A DNA stretch of 64,000 bases from Alteromonas marina (GCF_000808575.1 NZ_JWLW01000023.1:124001-188000); one strand, 5' to 3'. Counted from the first letter of the stretch, positions 18,425 to 28,829 are shown. The notes: generated by a model from the sequence alone, not told the origin. Made by a program: numbers and translations.

Positions 18425-19620
18425 GAGGTACTCCTTACTGATACTGTACCTACAACGCCATTGTCACGATTATTTATGGCCCCTTGTTCAACCACAAAGC
18501 CTGCATTTTCTGCTGTACGTTTAAACTGCTCTAGCGCTTCAAAGTTTTTACCTTGCGCCTGAATGCGAATCTCAGTGCGAGTTGCATCGAAGCGCAGTGT
18601 TTGCGGTTTTACATCAGTGGCTGAAAAAGCCGGAGCGAGCTGGTCTAACATAATTAGCATAGAGGCGCTGCCACCGCCTTGTTCTAACTTGGCAAGCTCG
18701 CTTTGTAGCTTCAGTCGCACGTTGCGATAGGTGCCAATATTGGGGAAGCCAGCTTTCACTGCGGTATTGATCTCACTACTTAACGCCTGATTTTGGGCTT
18801 TAAGCTGGTAAAGAGAAAATCCTTTGTCGATAAGGCTGGTGCATAGCGCTAACACTGCTAATACTGCAGCAACACGCCATTGACTCAGAACACCGCTGCG
18901 CTTGCGCTTTACTTTGTAATCGCCTTGGCATAGGTTAAAGCTGCATTGTATCGCCTCTTTTGCCAATACTTGCATAGGCAGTTCTAAGGGCGCCTGCGCT
19001 TCTTCAATGTTCGGCAGACTGCTTAAATCGATACCTGCGTAGTTTGTGATTGTCACAGGTGCTTCTTGCTGCGCAGTGAAGTGCACTAGGGTAGGAAGCA
19101 ACCAAGTTTGTTCGCCTTGAACCCCTTTGAATTCATCTTGGCGCACCAGTAGCTGTTCACCTAAGGTTAATATCGACCAGCCGTTTTCAGTTACCGGTAC
19201 TGCGAGTACATCAGGAATAATGGTGTCGCAGAATAACCCTGCCTCGATAAGCCAAGACTGCCAAAGCTCCATCTTTTCATGGCTAACTACTGCAACGGCC
19301 TGCTCATCGCCTCGCTTCGGGCCTATTGCAAAAAACTGTTGGCTTATGTCAGTGGCAAGCTCGTCTTCTAGCATAAACGGGATGGCAGAAATGATCTTGC
19401 GGCCAGCTTTCGGCGGCAGCTCAACCCATTTGAGTAAAATTTCGCTGCTGGGCGCTAACGCAATGACGCTACGTTGGCCTGCGCGTTCAGTAAGCGACGA
19501 TAAGGCGTCGGCATTAGCCAGTTCGCCTGACGCAATAATTTCATCTTCTGTTCGCGAATAAACGAGCCAGCTAATTGGATCTGTATGGTTGGCGCCTAAA
19601 CGCACCAAAAGTTGTTCCAT
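18421..19620 (-). CDS. gspL: Type II secretion system protein L
   Basis: A 399-residue bitopic protein. The N-terminal cytoplasmic actin-like domain (about 1-240) contains GQRSVIALAPSSEILLKWVELP and binds the GspE ATPase. A membrane helix (WRVAAVLAVLALCTSLI) and a periplasmic ferredoxin-like domain follow. I take the ATG at 19620, overlapping the gspK stop (TGATG), rather than the TTG one codon upstream. It links cytoplasmic ATP hydrolysis to the pseudopilus assembly platform. Confidence 0.93.
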   Translation of the reverse strand: MEQLLVRLGANHTDPISWLVYSRTEDEIIASGELANADALSSLTERAGQRSVIALAPSSEILLKWVELPPKAGRKIISAIPFMLEDELATDISQQFFAIGPKRGDEQAVAVVSHEKMELWQSWLIEAGLFCDTIIPDVLAVPVTENGWSILTLGEQLLVRQDEFKGVQGEQTWLLPTLVHFTAQQEAPVTITNYAGIDLSSLPNIEEAQAPLELPMQVLAKEAIQCSFNLCQGDYKVKRKRSGVLSQWRVAAVLAVLALCTSLIDKGFSLYQLKAQNQALSSEINTAVKAGFPNIGTYRNVRLKLQSELAKLEQGGGSASMLIMLDQLAPAFSATDVKPQTLRFDATRTEIRIQAQGKNFEALEQFKRTAENAGFVVEQGAINNRDNGVVGTVSVRSTS

Positions 19621-20708
19621 CAATAGGTTCCCCCAAACTCGCGATTCACAATACTAACACCGGTATCGGCATTAACGTGAAACACGGTGGAAAGCTTAAA
19701 AGTTGCTTTGTTGTACTGTGTTTTTGTGTGCAACATAAAATATTCAGTTTTTACCGCAAACCAATCTTGTCGAGTACTTGTTAAATTAAGCGCTTGAATA
19801 GAGGGCTCGCTTAAAAAATCATTGATTTCGTCCCAGCCGTTTTGCGGGCGACTGCTAATCAAACTTGCGGCCTGCTGAATGTCTAATCCCGTTAGGCCTG
19901 CAAGTAATGGTGCATCTTCTTCTTCTAAAGTGTTGACGTTAATTTTCAACTCATTGTAATCCGGGATCACGCAAACTAATGGCAGTAATGCGTCTAGCCA
20001 TTGTGGTGATACACCGTTAATAATACGCAATTCACTTTTTGATGCCAGTGGTCCGTTAGCTGCTAGGTAAGGAAACTCTCTGGACTCGTATTCGCTGTCT
20101 TCTGCCCCGTAAGGACGCATTCTGTCATCTTCGTCGACCCAGTCGGCTAAACTGTCGCGTAAAGTATCTGCGGTGTAGTTGTCGAGTCCGTCAACGCTAA
20201 GTGATAGCAACATAGTGTGAAAAGCGTCCATGGCTTCCGTGGTGTTACTTGTCCCATTGCTGCCAGTACCGCTGTTACTGCCTGTGCCTCCTGCACTGCC
20301 AGACGTGATCGCGTTTAAATTAAAACACGCCTGCAAATCGTCTAAGTTAGCGGTTAAACCACCGTTTTCTAAAGGATAGCTGAATTCTTGTGCCCAAGGC
20401 TGATCTATAGAAATCACATCCGGGCTTTCCTCTATCAAAGACTGGATAGACTTACGCGCAAAGGCCTCTGCGCCCATGGCGTACCAGTATGCTTGATTAT
20501 TGTCTTTTAAGTTCATCGTACGCTGCACCTGAAGCTGCAAGCGTGTACCCATTTCTGTGGCTAATACGGAAACCAAAGCGACAATCATCAGCACAATCAT
20601 CAGTGCCACACCCTCTTGTTTGGCCGGTGGGCTAGACAGTTGACGCGTACCCTTTACAGTCTCAGAGTGCTCATGGTTTTTTAAACGAAGCGTTCTAATT
20701 TTTGGCAT
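19620..20708 (-). CDS. gspK: Type II secretion minor pseudopilin K
   Basis: A 362-residue minor pseudopilin that caps the pseudopilus tip with GspI and GspJ. The prepilin motif is QEG followed by VALMIVLMIVALVSVLATEM; the Glu at mature position 5 is absent, as is normal for GspK. The leader before cleavage is unusually long (33 residues). A Gly/Ser/Asn/Thr-rich linker (about residues 138-158) interrupts the globular domain. The C-terminal helix-hairpin-like NVNTLEEEDAPLLAGLTGLD is family-typical. The start overlaps the gspJ stop by 1 nt. Confidence 0.93.
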   Translation of the reverse strand: MPKIRTLRLKNHEHSETVKGTRQLSSPPAKQEGVALMIVLMIVALVSVLATEMGTRLQLQVQRTMNLKDNNQAYWYAMGAEAFARKSIQSLIEESPDVISIDQPWAQEFSYPLENGGLTANLDDLQACFNLNAITSGSAGGTGSNSGTGSNGTSNTTEAMDAFHTMLLSLSVDGLDNYTADTLRDSLADWVDEDDRMRPYGAEDSEYESREFPYLAANGPLASKSELRIINGVSPQWLDALLPLVCVIPDYNELKINVNTLEEEDAPLLAGLTGLDIQQAASLISSRPQNGWDEINDFLSEPSIQALNLTSTRQDWFAVKTEYFMLHTKTQYNKATFKLSTVFHVNADTGVSIVNREFGGTY

Positions 20709-21334
20709 TACGACGATTCACCCGTGGTTAAGGTGAATTCCCTACGAATTTTGCCGAAGTCTTTACTAACAAACTCAATGGCCACCGCGCGCGGCAGTGC
20801 TGTACCTTTGTAGCTCTCGCTCCACGACAGGTCTTCGTCTTCACCTAACGAACCGCTGTTAGCTGTGGCAAGAAATTCGATTTTCAGGCTTTCAATATCT
20901 TCTAACAGCACATGTACTTTTGGCTCATAGCCGATGACATTATCTACATAGTTGCTGTAAAGACGTTCTAACTTGTTTTCTTGGAGCCTATAGGCAACAA
21001 ATTGTAGAGTACTTCTTGGCAACATTAGCTGAGGGTTATGCCACCCTCCGCGTACAAAACCAATGCCGTCATCGTCACTGTCGTCGGTTTCACCGCCTGA
21101 CATGACCACGTCTTGCTTTTCTCCATTAACCCTTGCTGCGCGAGGCACGGCTTGTTGGAGGTCTCGCTCGATAGTAATCATGGCACGCTGTAGCAATTGG
21201 AGCTTGGCAAAACGCTCTTCTGAAATGTCATTGCTATCGATAACAGTGGTTAATAAACCCGTTGATGCCAGCCCGATAAGGGTGAATATGGCCATAGCAA
21301 TCAGTATTTCGATAAGCGTAAAACCGCGCTGCAT
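20708..21334 (-). CDS. gspJ: Type II secretion minor pseudopilin J
   Basis: A 208-residue minor pseudopilin: MQRG then FTLIEILIAMAIFTLIGLAS with Glu at mature position 5, giving a 4-residue leader for prepilin peptidase. The globular part includes RAMITIERDLQQAVPR and the C-terminal LPRAVAIEF, both GspJ-typical. The ATG at 21334 follows the gspI stop after one nucleotide and replaces a TTG 10 codons upstream. GspJ helps form the tip complex. Confidence 0.93.
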   Translation of the reverse strand: MQRGFTLIEILIAMAIFTLIGLASTGLLTTVIDSNDISEERFAKLQLLQRAMITIERDLQQAVPRAARVNGEKQDVVMSGGETDDSDDDGIGFVRGGWHNPQLMLPRSTLQFVAYRLQENKLERLYSNYVDNVIGYEPKVHVLLEDIESLKIEFLATANSGSLGEDEDLSWSESYKGTALPRAVAIEFVSKDFGKIRREFTLTTGESS

Positions 21335-21335
21335 G

Positions 21336-21779
21336 CTAATTTCCCGCCGTCGGTTTAGCCACAAAAGTGGTTACTGATGTAACTGAACTGCCGTAGTTTT
21401 TGTCTTCGCCCACCGAAACGGTTACCGAGCGTAAGTCGTTATCGTTGGTCTTCGCAACGGTTTGTTGCCAATACCAGGTACGGTCCGCCATCTCCATCGT
21501 GCCTTTTAAATTATTCTTTGGTGGCCAGGTGGTATCAAGTTGAAGCTGGTTAAGGCGATTGCTCGCTACCCAATTGGCAAAAGTGACAGACTCAATTTGG
21601 CCAACGCTTGATAGGTGCTCACCCGCAGCTTTTAGTACAGCAGTGCCGGTGAGTGCGAAAATAAGCAGTGCCACCATAACTTCGAGTAAGGTTAAACCAC
21701 GTTGGATATGGGGTCTGTTAGGCGCAATGCTTTTGCCAGATGAATTTACCGTGCTTGTTCTCATATTAGGCGCGTTCAT
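21336..21779 (-). CDS. gspI: Type II secretion minor pseudopilin I
   Basis: A 147-residue minor pseudopilin with the prepilin motif QRG / LTLLEVMVALLIFALTGTAVL (Glu at mature position 5). The leader is about 28 residues, longer than usual, and an internal ATG five codons in is a possible alternative start. The pattern FANWVASNRLNQLQL after the helix is diagnostic for GspI. The start overlaps the gspH stop (ATGA). Confidence 0.92.
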   Translation of the reverse strand: MNAPNMRTSTVNSSGKSIAPNRPHIQRGLTLLEVMVALLIFALTGTAVLKAAGEHLSSVGQIESVTFANWVASNRLNQLQLDTTWPPKNNLKGTMEMADRTWYWQQTVAKTNDNDLRSVTVSVGEDKNYGSSVTSVTTFVAKPTAGN

Positions 21780-22402
21780 AATGGACGCTCCAGGGGACCT
21801 TCAAGCACTAAAGGCGGTAAGTCTTGGTTTTGCAGGCTGTAGTAAACAGGGGAGTCGCCGTCGTCACCTTCGTAATTAAACGATAACGTAAAAGGGGTAA
21901 TTTCGCCGCTCGACATAATTAGCACTTGCGGTGGAGGCAGCTTTTTCTCTTCTTCGTTACCTATTTCAACGCCTTCGTCAGAGACACTTAGGTTTTCGTC
22001 GAACAATTCTCTGTCAAAGAGCCTATCTTCAACGTCCCACGGTAAGTCGTCTAAATTTAAAGTGAAGGTAAAAGGCTCAGGTAACGTATAAGGCTCGTAG
22101 GTTTTTTCGCCCTCGATACGCTGCCATTCATCATCGTCGTCTAAGTAAACGAAGAAGTATTCGTTTTTGTCGGCTTCAAAGCGCACGCCCAGCAGCTGTT
22201 GATTTAACACCGCAAAATCGCTAGCCATATCAACGATTACCTGTAGGCGTTGGGCTTGGGTTTTCAGCAGGTCTGATTTACTCGCGCCAAAGGCGTTAAA
22301 CATAACGTAACCTGCCGCTAAACCCATAAGCAGCAGTACCAGCATGACTTCTAATAGGGTGAAGCCTGCTTTATGAAACGATGTACTGCCGCGGTAGCGC
22401 AT
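21776..22402 (-). CDS. gspH: Type II secretion minor pseudopilin H
   Basis: A 208-residue minor pseudopilin with the motif KAG / FTLLEVMLVLLLMGLAAGYVMF. The region LLKTQAQRLQVIVDMASDFAVLNQQLLGVRF and the FVYLDDDDEWQRIE strand match GspH/XcpU. The acidic loops in the middle make it somewhat longer than many homologues. It begins 5 nt after gspG. Confidence 0.92.
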   Translation of the reverse strand: MRYRGSTSFHKAGFTLLEVMLVLLLMGLAAGYVMFNAFGASKSDLLKTQAQRLQVIVDMASDFAVLNQQLLGVRFEADKNEYFFVYLDDDDEWQRIEGEKTYEPYTLPEPFTFTLNLDDLPWDVEDRLFDRELFDENLSVSDEGVEIGNEEEKKLPPPQVLIMSSGEITPFTLSFNYEGDDGDSPVYYSLQNQDLPPLVLEGPLERPL

Positions 22403-22407
22403 ATAGG

Positions 22408-22845
22408 TTAGTTCAGGTATTCGTTAATGTTCCAGTTACCAATGTCATCATCAGTACCCGGTTCGCCGTCTGGACCATTAGAGAAAATATCAACTACGCC
22501 AAGTTCTCCCGGACTAATTAGTGCATATGGATTGCCCCACGGATCTTCAGGCAGGCGTTTAATGAAACCACCTTCAGGGTAATTACGTGGAATTGGATCG
22601 ATAGTTGGAGCGGTAACTAGCGCTTCTAGTCCCTGTTCTGTGGTTGGAAAGCGGTTGTTACGCAGCTTATACATCTCAAGCGCGCTTTCCATTTGCTGGA
22701 TGTCTACCGCCGCCTTTTTAAGCTGCGCTTCTTCTTGGTTACCCAAGATTTGCGGTGCCACCATAGACGCCATAATACCGATGATTAGAAGTACGACCAT
22801 GACTTCAATCAAACTGAAACCAGAACTGCGATTAAGTGTTTTCAT
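22408..22845 (-). CDS. gspG: Type II secretion major pseudopilin G
   Basis: A 145-residue major pseudopilin: SSG / FSLIEVMVVLLIIGIMASMVAPQI with Glu at mature position 5, then RFPTTEQGLEALV, LPEDPWGNPY and the Ca-binding-type loop FSNGPDGEPGTDDDIGNW. It polymerises into the piston that pushes substrates through the secretin. The start overlaps the gspF stop by 1 nt. It has the highest sequence conservation in the operon. Confidence 0.97.
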   Translation of the reverse strand: MKTLNRSSGFSLIEVMVVLLIIGIMASMVAPQILGNQEEAQLKKAAVDIQQMESALEMYKLRNNRFPTTEQGLEALVTAPTIDPIPRNYPEGGFIKRLPEDPWGNPYALISPGELGVVDIFSNGPDGEPGTDDDIGNWNINEYLN

Positions 22846-24071
22846 TAAATATTCACCATGTTGTTCAATGCTAAAATTGGTTGCAATATTGCCATAACGA
22901 TAAACAGAACAATGCCTGCCATCGATACAATAAGTAAGGGTTCAAATACCTTAAGTGAGACACCAATAAGCGCTTCAAATTCCCTATCTTGATTATCTGC
23001 GGCGCGAGCTAGCATTTGCTGTAACTCACCCGATTTTTCACCTGACGCAATCATATGCATCATCATTGGTGGAAACATTTTTGTATTATCTAGCGCGGCG
23101 CGCAAACTGGAGCCTTCTTTAACGTTGACTGCGGCTTCGGCTACTTGATTTTTAATATGCTGATTTTCCAGTACATCACCTGAAATACGCATAGCCTCAA
23201 GTAGCGGCACTGCGCTGGCACTTAGAATACTCAAGGTTCGTGCAAAACGGGCGGTGTTAAGCCCGCGAGACACCCGGCCTATCAATGGCAAGGTTAACAG
23301 CGCTCTGTGGTAGCGTAGCTTCATGTGCTTTTGCTGCAGCACGCGCTGAATAATAACGATAAGCACGCCTATACCAACAAGCATAAACAAGCCGTAATTT
23401 TGTAGCCATGTGCTCACCGATATTAGGAATTGGGTGATGCCCGGCAGGTCTTGACCCATGTGGTCGAACTGCCCAACAATTTTTGGTACTACAACCGTTA
23501 ACAATAGCAACACGATACCCATTGCAAAAAACAGCATTAACGACGGATAAATCATCGCTTGTGTAATTTGGCTGCGGGTCTGTTGTCTGCGTTCTGTGTA
23601 GTCGGCTAGACGGTTCAGTACGGTATCAAGGTGACCTGATTTTTCCCCTGCTGCGACCATAGCGCGATATAGCTCATCAAAAACGCTGGGAAACTGTGCA
23701 AGCGCATCAGCAAGTCCGTGACCTTCTACCACTTTACTGCGTACCGCCATCATCATGTTTTTCTGACGGGGCTTTTCACACTGTTCGGCAACGGCAAGCA
23801 GTGCTTCTTCAACGGGAAGGGCCGACTCCACAAGAGTAGCAAGCTGACGTGTAAGCAGCGCTAAATCTGACGCTGAAATACGGGGTTTAAATAAAGAAAA
23901 CGAAAACCCTTTACCTTCGTTTTGCGCGCGCTCAGCGACCTGCTCTACCTCTAAGGGAATTAAACCTTTTTCGCGCAGCTGTTGGCGAACCTGACGTGCA
24001 TTATCGCCTTCAAGTACACCATTTGTATTCTTACCGCGGGCATTAACCGCTTTGTAAGCGAATGCCGCCAT
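22845..24071 (-). CDS. gspF: Type II secretion inner-membrane platform protein F
   Basis: A 408-residue polytopic protein with the two repeated GspF domains, each followed by a membrane helix: LMLFFAMGIVLLLLTVVVP, FMLVGIGVLIVIIQRV and the C-terminal MAGIVLFIVMAILQPIL. Motifs include LTRQLATLVESALPVEEAL and MIASGEKSGELQQML. It forms the central inner-membrane platform contacted by GspE. It begins immediately after the gspE stop codon. Confidence 0.96.
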   Translation of the reverse strand: MAAFAYKAVNARGKNTNGVLEGDNARQVRQQLREKGLIPLEVEQVAERAQNEGKGFSFSLFKPRISASDLALLTRQLATLVESALPVEEALLAVAEQCEKPRQKNMMMAVRSKVVEGHGLADALAQFPSVFDELYRAMVAAGEKSGHLDTVLNRLADYTERRQQTRSQITQAMIYPSLMLFFAMGIVLLLLTVVVPKIVGQFDHMGQDLPGITQFLISVSTWLQNYGLFMLVGIGVLIVIIQRVLQQKHMKLRYHRALLTLPLIGRVSRGLNTARFARTLSILSASAVPLLEAMRISGDVLENQHIKNQVAEAAVNVKEGSSLRAALDNTKMFPPMMMHMIASGEKSGELQQMLARAADNQDREFEALIGVSLKVFEPLLIVSMAGIVLFIVMAILQPILALNNMVNI

Positions 24072-25637
24072 TTAATCTTCCCTCGTTACTCGAAGCACTT
24101 CTTCAAGAGAGGTTTCACCCGCTAAAACCTTGCCGCAGCCATCTTCACGGATGCTTGGAGTAGATGTTCTGATATAACGCTCAATGGCTTGTTCGCCCAC
24201 GCCTTCGTGCATCATTTCACGGACTTTTTCATCTACCAACAATAGCTCGTGAATACCTGTACGACCGCGATATCCGGTTTGATTACATGCGGCGCAGCCG
24301 TGAGGTTTGTAGATAGTGGTCTCGCTTGTGGCGCCCCGCCCCAATATTTCAAGCTCAGAGGCATCAGGAGTATGAGGCTTTTTGCAATCTGAGCACAGGG
24401 TACGTACAAGTCGCTGTGACAATACCGCCAATAAGCTCGATGACAGCAAGAAAGGCTCAATACCCATGTCTTCTAAGCGGGTAATCGCGCCTGCTGCAGT
24501 ATTGGTATGCAGGGTAGACAGTACCAAGTGACCGGTTAAACTGGCTTGAACGGCAATTTGTGCGGTTTCGATATCGCGGATCTCACCCACCATGACTACA
24601 TCGGGGTCTTGACGCAAAATAGCGCGAAGGCCTCTGGCAAAAGTCATATCTACACGGGGATTAACCTGCGTTTGTCCAATGCCCGGAAGATCGAACTCAA
24701 TAGGATCTTCAACGGTTAAAATGTTTCTGTCTCGCGAGTTTATTTCGGTTAACCCTGCGTACAAGGTGGTACTTTTACCGGAGCCCGTTGGACCAGTAAC
24801 CAATATAATGCCGTGAGGCTTGCGAATAAGAGATGAGAAGTGGTTTCGGTTTTGCAGCGTCATGCCTAAATCTTCAAGATTTAAGCGCGCATTGTTCTTA
24901 TCCAATAGACGTAGCACCACACGCTCGCCGTGACTTGAGGGCATAGTAGAAACACGTACGTCTACCGCTCGTCCTGCAATGCGCAATGTGATACGCCCAT
25001 CCTGTGGTACGCGTTTTTCGGCAATGTCTAATTTCGCCATAACTTTAATACGCGATACCAACATGGAAGAAAGTTTGCGGTTAGGGCGCAAAATTTCACG
25101 AAGTACACCGTCTACGCGAAAGCGAACCACAAGCTGATTTTCGAAGGTTTCGATGTGAATATCCGACGCACCTTCTTTAATCGCTTCGCCCAACATAGCG
25201 TTGATAAGCTTAATAATGGGCGCATCGTCTTCACTGTCTAACAGGTCTTCAGTGTCCGGCAAGTCTTCAGCAAGGGCGAACAAATCACTTTCGTTGCCAA
25301 GGTCTTCCATAAGCTGTTTAGCTGCAGAACTATCGCGCTGAAACGCACTGGTCAGCAGGCTTTCAAATTCGTCAGCGGGTATGGTTTTCGGTACAAAGGG
25401 CTCACCGTAGAAGCGACGTACTTCGGCAAACACATCAAACGGTGTATTCTCTGTAAAATATAGAACCGTAGGGGTTTCATTAGTTTCCAGCAATACCTGA
25501 TTGCGCTTCGCAAAGCTAAAAGAAAGCTGTCTTGGACCGGCCTCTTCTTCAGGCAAACCGGCGTCTTCACCCATAGCTTCCAAGGCTTCTTCTTGTGCTT
25601 CTAGAGCTTGGGTAATTTGTTCGTCCTGCCCCGCCAT
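24072..25637 (-). CDS. gspE: Type II secretion ATPase E
   Basis: A 521-residue hexameric secretion ATPase. An acidic, Glu-rich N-terminal extension (1-35) precedes the GspL-binding domain. Walker A is GPTGSGKST (282-290); [16 protein letters not shown] contains the Asp box; GEIRDIETA is Walker B with a His box STLHTN after it; and the zinc tetra-cysteine element is CSDCKK ... [12 protein letters not shown] 25637 follows the gspD stop after one nucleotide, with GAAGG upstream; an in-frame ATG inside gspD is rejected. It powers pseudopilus assembly. Confidence 0.96.
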   Translation of the reverse strand: MAGQDEQITQALEAQEEALEAMGEDAGLPEEEAGPRQLSFSFAKRNQVLLETNETPTVLYFTENTPFDVFAEVRRFYGEPFVPKTIPADEFESLLTSAFQRDSSAAKQLMEDLGNESDLFALAEDLPDTEDLLDSEDDAPIIKLINAMLGEAIKEGASDIHIETFENQLVVRFRVDGVLREILRPNRKLSSMLVSRIKVMAKLDIAEKRVPQDGRITLRIAGRAVDVRVSTMPSSHGERVVLRLLDKNNARLNLEDLGMTLQNRNHFSSLIRKPHGIILVTGPTGSGKSTTLYAGLTEINSRDRNILTVEDPIEFDLPGIGQTQVNPRVDMTFARGLRAILRQDPDVVMVGEIRDIETAQIAVQASLTGHLVLSTLHTNTAAGAITRLEDMGIEPFLLSSSLLAVLSQRLVRTLCSDCKKPHTPDASELEILGRGATSETTIYKPHGCAACNQTGYRGRTGIHELLLVDEKVREMMHEGVGEQAIERYIRTSTPSIREDGCGKVLAGETSLEEVLRVTRED

Positions 25638-25638
25638 A

Positions 25639-27684
25639 CTAGTCGTTACCTTCTTTTTTCTTCTCTTTCTCTGAGAGATACTCTTCAAACGAAGGTGGTA
25701 AAGCGAGTTCGTCGTCCCATTGTGGCAAGCTTGGCGTTTCAGCAGACGGCATTAGGGACACGCCCTCTTGCTGACGTTTAAGCTGAAGTGCGCGAATGTA
25801 GTTGTACTTGCGATGGCTAATAGAATTCATGGTTGCGCCGTCACGGACAATCGTTGGCTTTAAAAATACCATTAGATTACGCTTGCGTTTGCTGGTCGAC
25901 GTTGTTTTGAAGAGGTGACCAAGAATAGGGATATCACCTAGCAATGGCACTTTAGACACACTCTCTTGTACGTCTTCATCGATGAGGCCGCCAAGAACAA
26001 TGGTGCCACCATCATCCACAATTACAGTGGTTTTGATTTCACGCTTGTTAATTGAAATATCTACCGACGTTGCACCACTTACGCTAGATACCTCTTGTTC
26101 GATAAGAAGCTGTACCGCGTCGCCTTCATTAATTTGAGGCGTGACTTTAAGTTTGATGCCTACCTCTTGTCGGTCGACCGTTTGGAAAGGATTAGAGTTG
26201 TTCGCGCCTGTTGTGGTACCCGTAATAATAGGTACCTCTTGACCAACAATGAAAAACGCTTCTTCGTTATCCATGGTAGTTAGGTGAGGTGTGGCAAGAA
26301 TATTTGAATTGGTATCAGTGCTTACCGCCTGTACCACTGCGCCCCAGCCATTTTCGATAACGCCAGCAATCAGGCCGTTTGCACCGCCAAGTAAGCTTGC
26401 AAGAGCAGTGAAGTCGCCTTCTATCGTGTCCGTTGTTTCTACCACTTCACCGTTGGCAGTGATGTTGGTTTGCGTGGTCTCTCTATCTTCGGCCTGTCGT
26501 AGTGCCACAGCTAATGAACCGACGCCTATAACACCATTATTGAACTGTGTACCACCGCCCTCTTCTGACACCCATTGCACACCTAATGTGTTGCCGTCGC
26601 CTTCAAAAACTTCGACGATAATGGCTTCAACTTGTACCTGTGCACGGCGAATATCCAGTTGACGCACCACTTCTTCTAGCGAGCGCATCATGTCTGGCTC
26701 TGCAGTTATAACGATGGCGTTAGAATCTTCGTGTGCGTCGATGCTAATTTCGCGGTTTGAGCTTGCTCTGCGCGATGTGGCGCCGCTGCCTTGCTCTTCT
26801 GCTTGGATACTGGCTGATACGCCTTGCAGAACTTTGACTAAATCTTCTGCCTTAGCGTAATTAAGAAACAGTACGCGAGTGTTGCCATTGGACTCCAGCT
26901 CTTGGTCCATGCGTTGAATAAGATTGATAAGACGCTGACGCGCTTTAATGTCGCCGCTTACGATCACAGAGTTCGTTCTGTCGTCTGCTACAACGCGAGG
27001 TTCAGATTTAGCGCCTGTATTGGCTTTACCTTGTGATTTGTTGATACTTTCAATAATACGTACCATCTCAGAAGCTGAAGCATAGCGAAGCTTAACAATC
27101 TCTACTTCTTCGTCACCAGCGCGGTCTACGCGCTCAATGATTTCAACAAGACGATTAACCACCGCAGCACGGCCCGTTAGCATCATCACGTTTGATGGAT
27201 CGTGGCTAACCACGTTACCGCCGCCCGCTTGGTCATTAAGCTGGCGCAATATAGGCGCAAGTTCGCGCACCGGTACGTTATAAACAGGCACAACGCGGGT
27301 AATAAACTCATCGCCGTCTTGCTGCGCGCCTTCAACAACCGGGATATTCGATGTCTTTGCGTCTTTTGAGCGAACGACTTTTAAAATTCCGCTAGGCATT
27401 TCTACAACGGCAAAATCATACACTTGTAATACGTTCAGGAAAAACTGGTAGTACTGATCCTCGTTGAGCATGTCGTAGCTGCGTACGCTTATTTTGCCGC
27501 GTACGTTAGGGTCGACAATAATAGTTCGCTCAAGATTTTTACCAACAATATTTATGAATTCATTGATGTCAGTATCTTTGAAATTAGGCATGTACTCAGC
27601 GGCCGTGACCGAGAAACACAGAAGCGCTGTGCACATGGCTGTGCCTAAGCGAGATAATAGTTTTTGGCTAGTGCGCCTTTTCAT
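25639..27684 (-). CDS. gspD: Type II secretion outer-membrane secretin D
   Basis: A 681-residue secretin. The signal peptide ([28 protein letters not shown]) leads into the N0 domain ([25 protein letters not shown]), then N1-N3 domains and the secretin barrel with [15 protein letters not shown] near residue 590. The C-terminal ~60 residues resemble an S-domain that binds a pilotin. ATG 27684 has AAGGAAG 6 nt upstream and is preferred over the ATG at 27699. It forms the outer-membrane gate; no pilotin gene lies in the window. Confidence 0.96.
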   Translation of the reverse strand: MKRRTSQKLLSRLGTAMCTALLCFSVTAAEYMPNFKDTDINEFINIVGKNLERTIIVDPNVRGKISVRSYDMLNEDQYYQFFLNVLQVYDFAVVEMPSGILKVVRSKDAKTSNIPVVEGAQQDGDEFITRVVPVYNVPVRELAPILRQLNDQAGGGNVVSHDPSNVMMLTGRAAVVNRLVEIIERVDRAGDEEVEIVKLRYASASEMVRIIESINKSQGKANTGAKSEPRVVADDRTNSVIVSGDIKARQRLINLIQRMDQELESNGNTRVLFLNYAKAEDLVKVLQGVSASIQAEEQGSGATSRRASSNREISIDAHEDSNAIVITAEPDMMRSLEEVVRQLDIRRAQVQVEAIIVEVFEGDGNTLGVQWVSEEGGGTQFNNGVIGVGSLAVALRQAEDRETTQTNITANGEVVETTDTIEGDFTALASLLGGANGLIAGVIENGWGAVVQAVSTDTNSNILATPHLTTMDNEEAFFIVGQEVPIITGTTTGANNSNPFQTVDRQEVGIKLKVTPQINEGDAVQLLIEQEVSSVSGATSVDISINKREIKTTVIVDDGGTIVLGGLIDEDVQESVSKVPLLGDIPILGHLFKTTSTSKRKRNLMVFLKPTIVRDGATMNSISHRKYNYIRALQLKRQQEGVSLMPSAETPSLPQWDDELALPPSFEEYLSEKEKKKEGND

Positions 27685-27782
27685 TCTAACTTCCTTCATT
27701 TCCTAACTTGTCGATGACCGAATTGCTTTATTTGTTATTTTGTATACCTAGCGACAATATAGTGCTGCTACCGTTAGTGGTA

Positions 27783-28700
27783 TTAAGACTCGGGTAAATC
27801 TAGGTATAGCGTAGTTAAACTGCCATCTCGAATAATCGTTAATTCTATAGTTTGTGCATTGCGTAGCTCAGACAGTGCCTCTTGCGATTGCTGCAAGTCG
27901 GTAAGGTCTAGCCCGTTAATCTGTGTAATGACATCGCCTGCCTGAAGCCCTGCCGATTTAAATAATTCGGGCTCTTTGCCGGGGCTTACCTGGTAGCCGA
28001 TAAGCTGACCTTCTTCAGTTTTTGGCGATATTGAAATAAAGTCTGTGAAGTTGGCTGGACGCTCTCGCAGAGCTGCAGTTGCCTCTAATGCTTCGTCGCT
28101 AAGCTCAACGGTGTCTTCTTCTAATTCTTCTGGCTCAGGTCGATTTCTTGCCTGCATTTCACGGCGACGATTAGCTTCGTCGTAGTCAATTCCGTCAAGC
28201 ATCAGGGTTTCGTTCCTTACCCCGTTCTTAATAATAACGCGATCGTTGTACACTTTTTGCAACGTGGCATTGGTGCCTTCAATCTTCTCACCTAAGCCAT
28301 AAACCGCTTGGCTGCCGCGATTTTCAATAATAGCGGTACCCGCCTCCTGCTCTGAACTGGCCACAACGCCCGTCAGGGTTAGGTTTAAGCGCGTTTCTGG
28401 TGCGTCGGTAACTTCGGCAACCGGTTCCGCGGGTTTAGCCGCTGCATTACCAAACAGATTCAACTGTTGTATTTTGGCAATGTTGACCCCATTTTGGCCT
28501 GACGGCGAAGAAATAACCGGAGCACGGCTTACTGTGGGTGTCGCAGATAGTTGAGGTTCGGGTATAATTCGCCACACGAGTTTGGCAGCAAATGCAATTA
28601 AATACAGGCTGAGCAGAACCACTACGATGGTATGTAGCTGTTTTTGATGCTGGTTCAGATAAACAACCAGAGATTGTGGGTTGGGTTTATTGAATGTCAT
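27783..28700 (-). CDS. gspC: Type II secretion protein C
   Basis: A 305-residue bitopic protein: membrane helix IVVVLLSLYLIAFAAKLVW, a Pro-rich linker, the HR domain (LTLTGVVASSEQEAGTAIIENRGSQAVYGLGEKI) that binds the secretin N0 domain, an acidic linker, and a C-terminal PDZ domain (ISPKTEEGQLIGYQVSPGK ... LQAGDVITQINGLDLTD). It couples the inner platform to GspD and helps select substrates. It is the first gene of the operon, divergent from hslR, with 98 nt between it and gspD. Confidence 0.94.
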   Translation of the reverse strand: MTFNKPNPQSLVVYLNQHQKQLHTIVVVLLSLYLIAFAAKLVWRIIPEPQLSATPTVSRAPVISSPSGQNGVNIAKIQQLNLFGNAAAKPAEPVAEVTDAPETRLNLTLTGVVASSEQEAGTAIIENRGSQAVYGLGEKIEGTNATLQKVYNDRVIIKNGVRNETLMLDGIDYDEANRRREMQARNRPEPEELEEDTVELSDEALEATAALRERPANFTDFISISPKTEEGQLIGYQVSPGKEPELFKSAGLQAGDVITQINGLDLTDLQQSQEALSELRNAQTIELTIIRDGSLTTLYLDLPES

Positions 28701-28723
28701 GCTGCCACTGATGGTACTGCTTT

Positions 28724-28729
28724 ATTATA
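28724..28729 (-). promoter_or_regulatory. Candidate -10 box of the gsp operon
   Basis: The minus strand reads TATAAT at 28729-28724, inside a strongly AT-rich stretch 24 nt before the gspC start codon in the gspC/hslR divergent region. No good -35 hexamer is found at 17 nt (GGTTAA). It is the best candidate on sequence alone. Confidence 0.4.
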
Positions 28730-28829
28730 ATATAGTGAATTTTTGGTTAACCGCGCTTTAGCAAACCCATAATAGCCTAGTAAAGGTGAGGGTCACAACA
28801 CTAAAGCCACACCATTACGAAAATATTAC

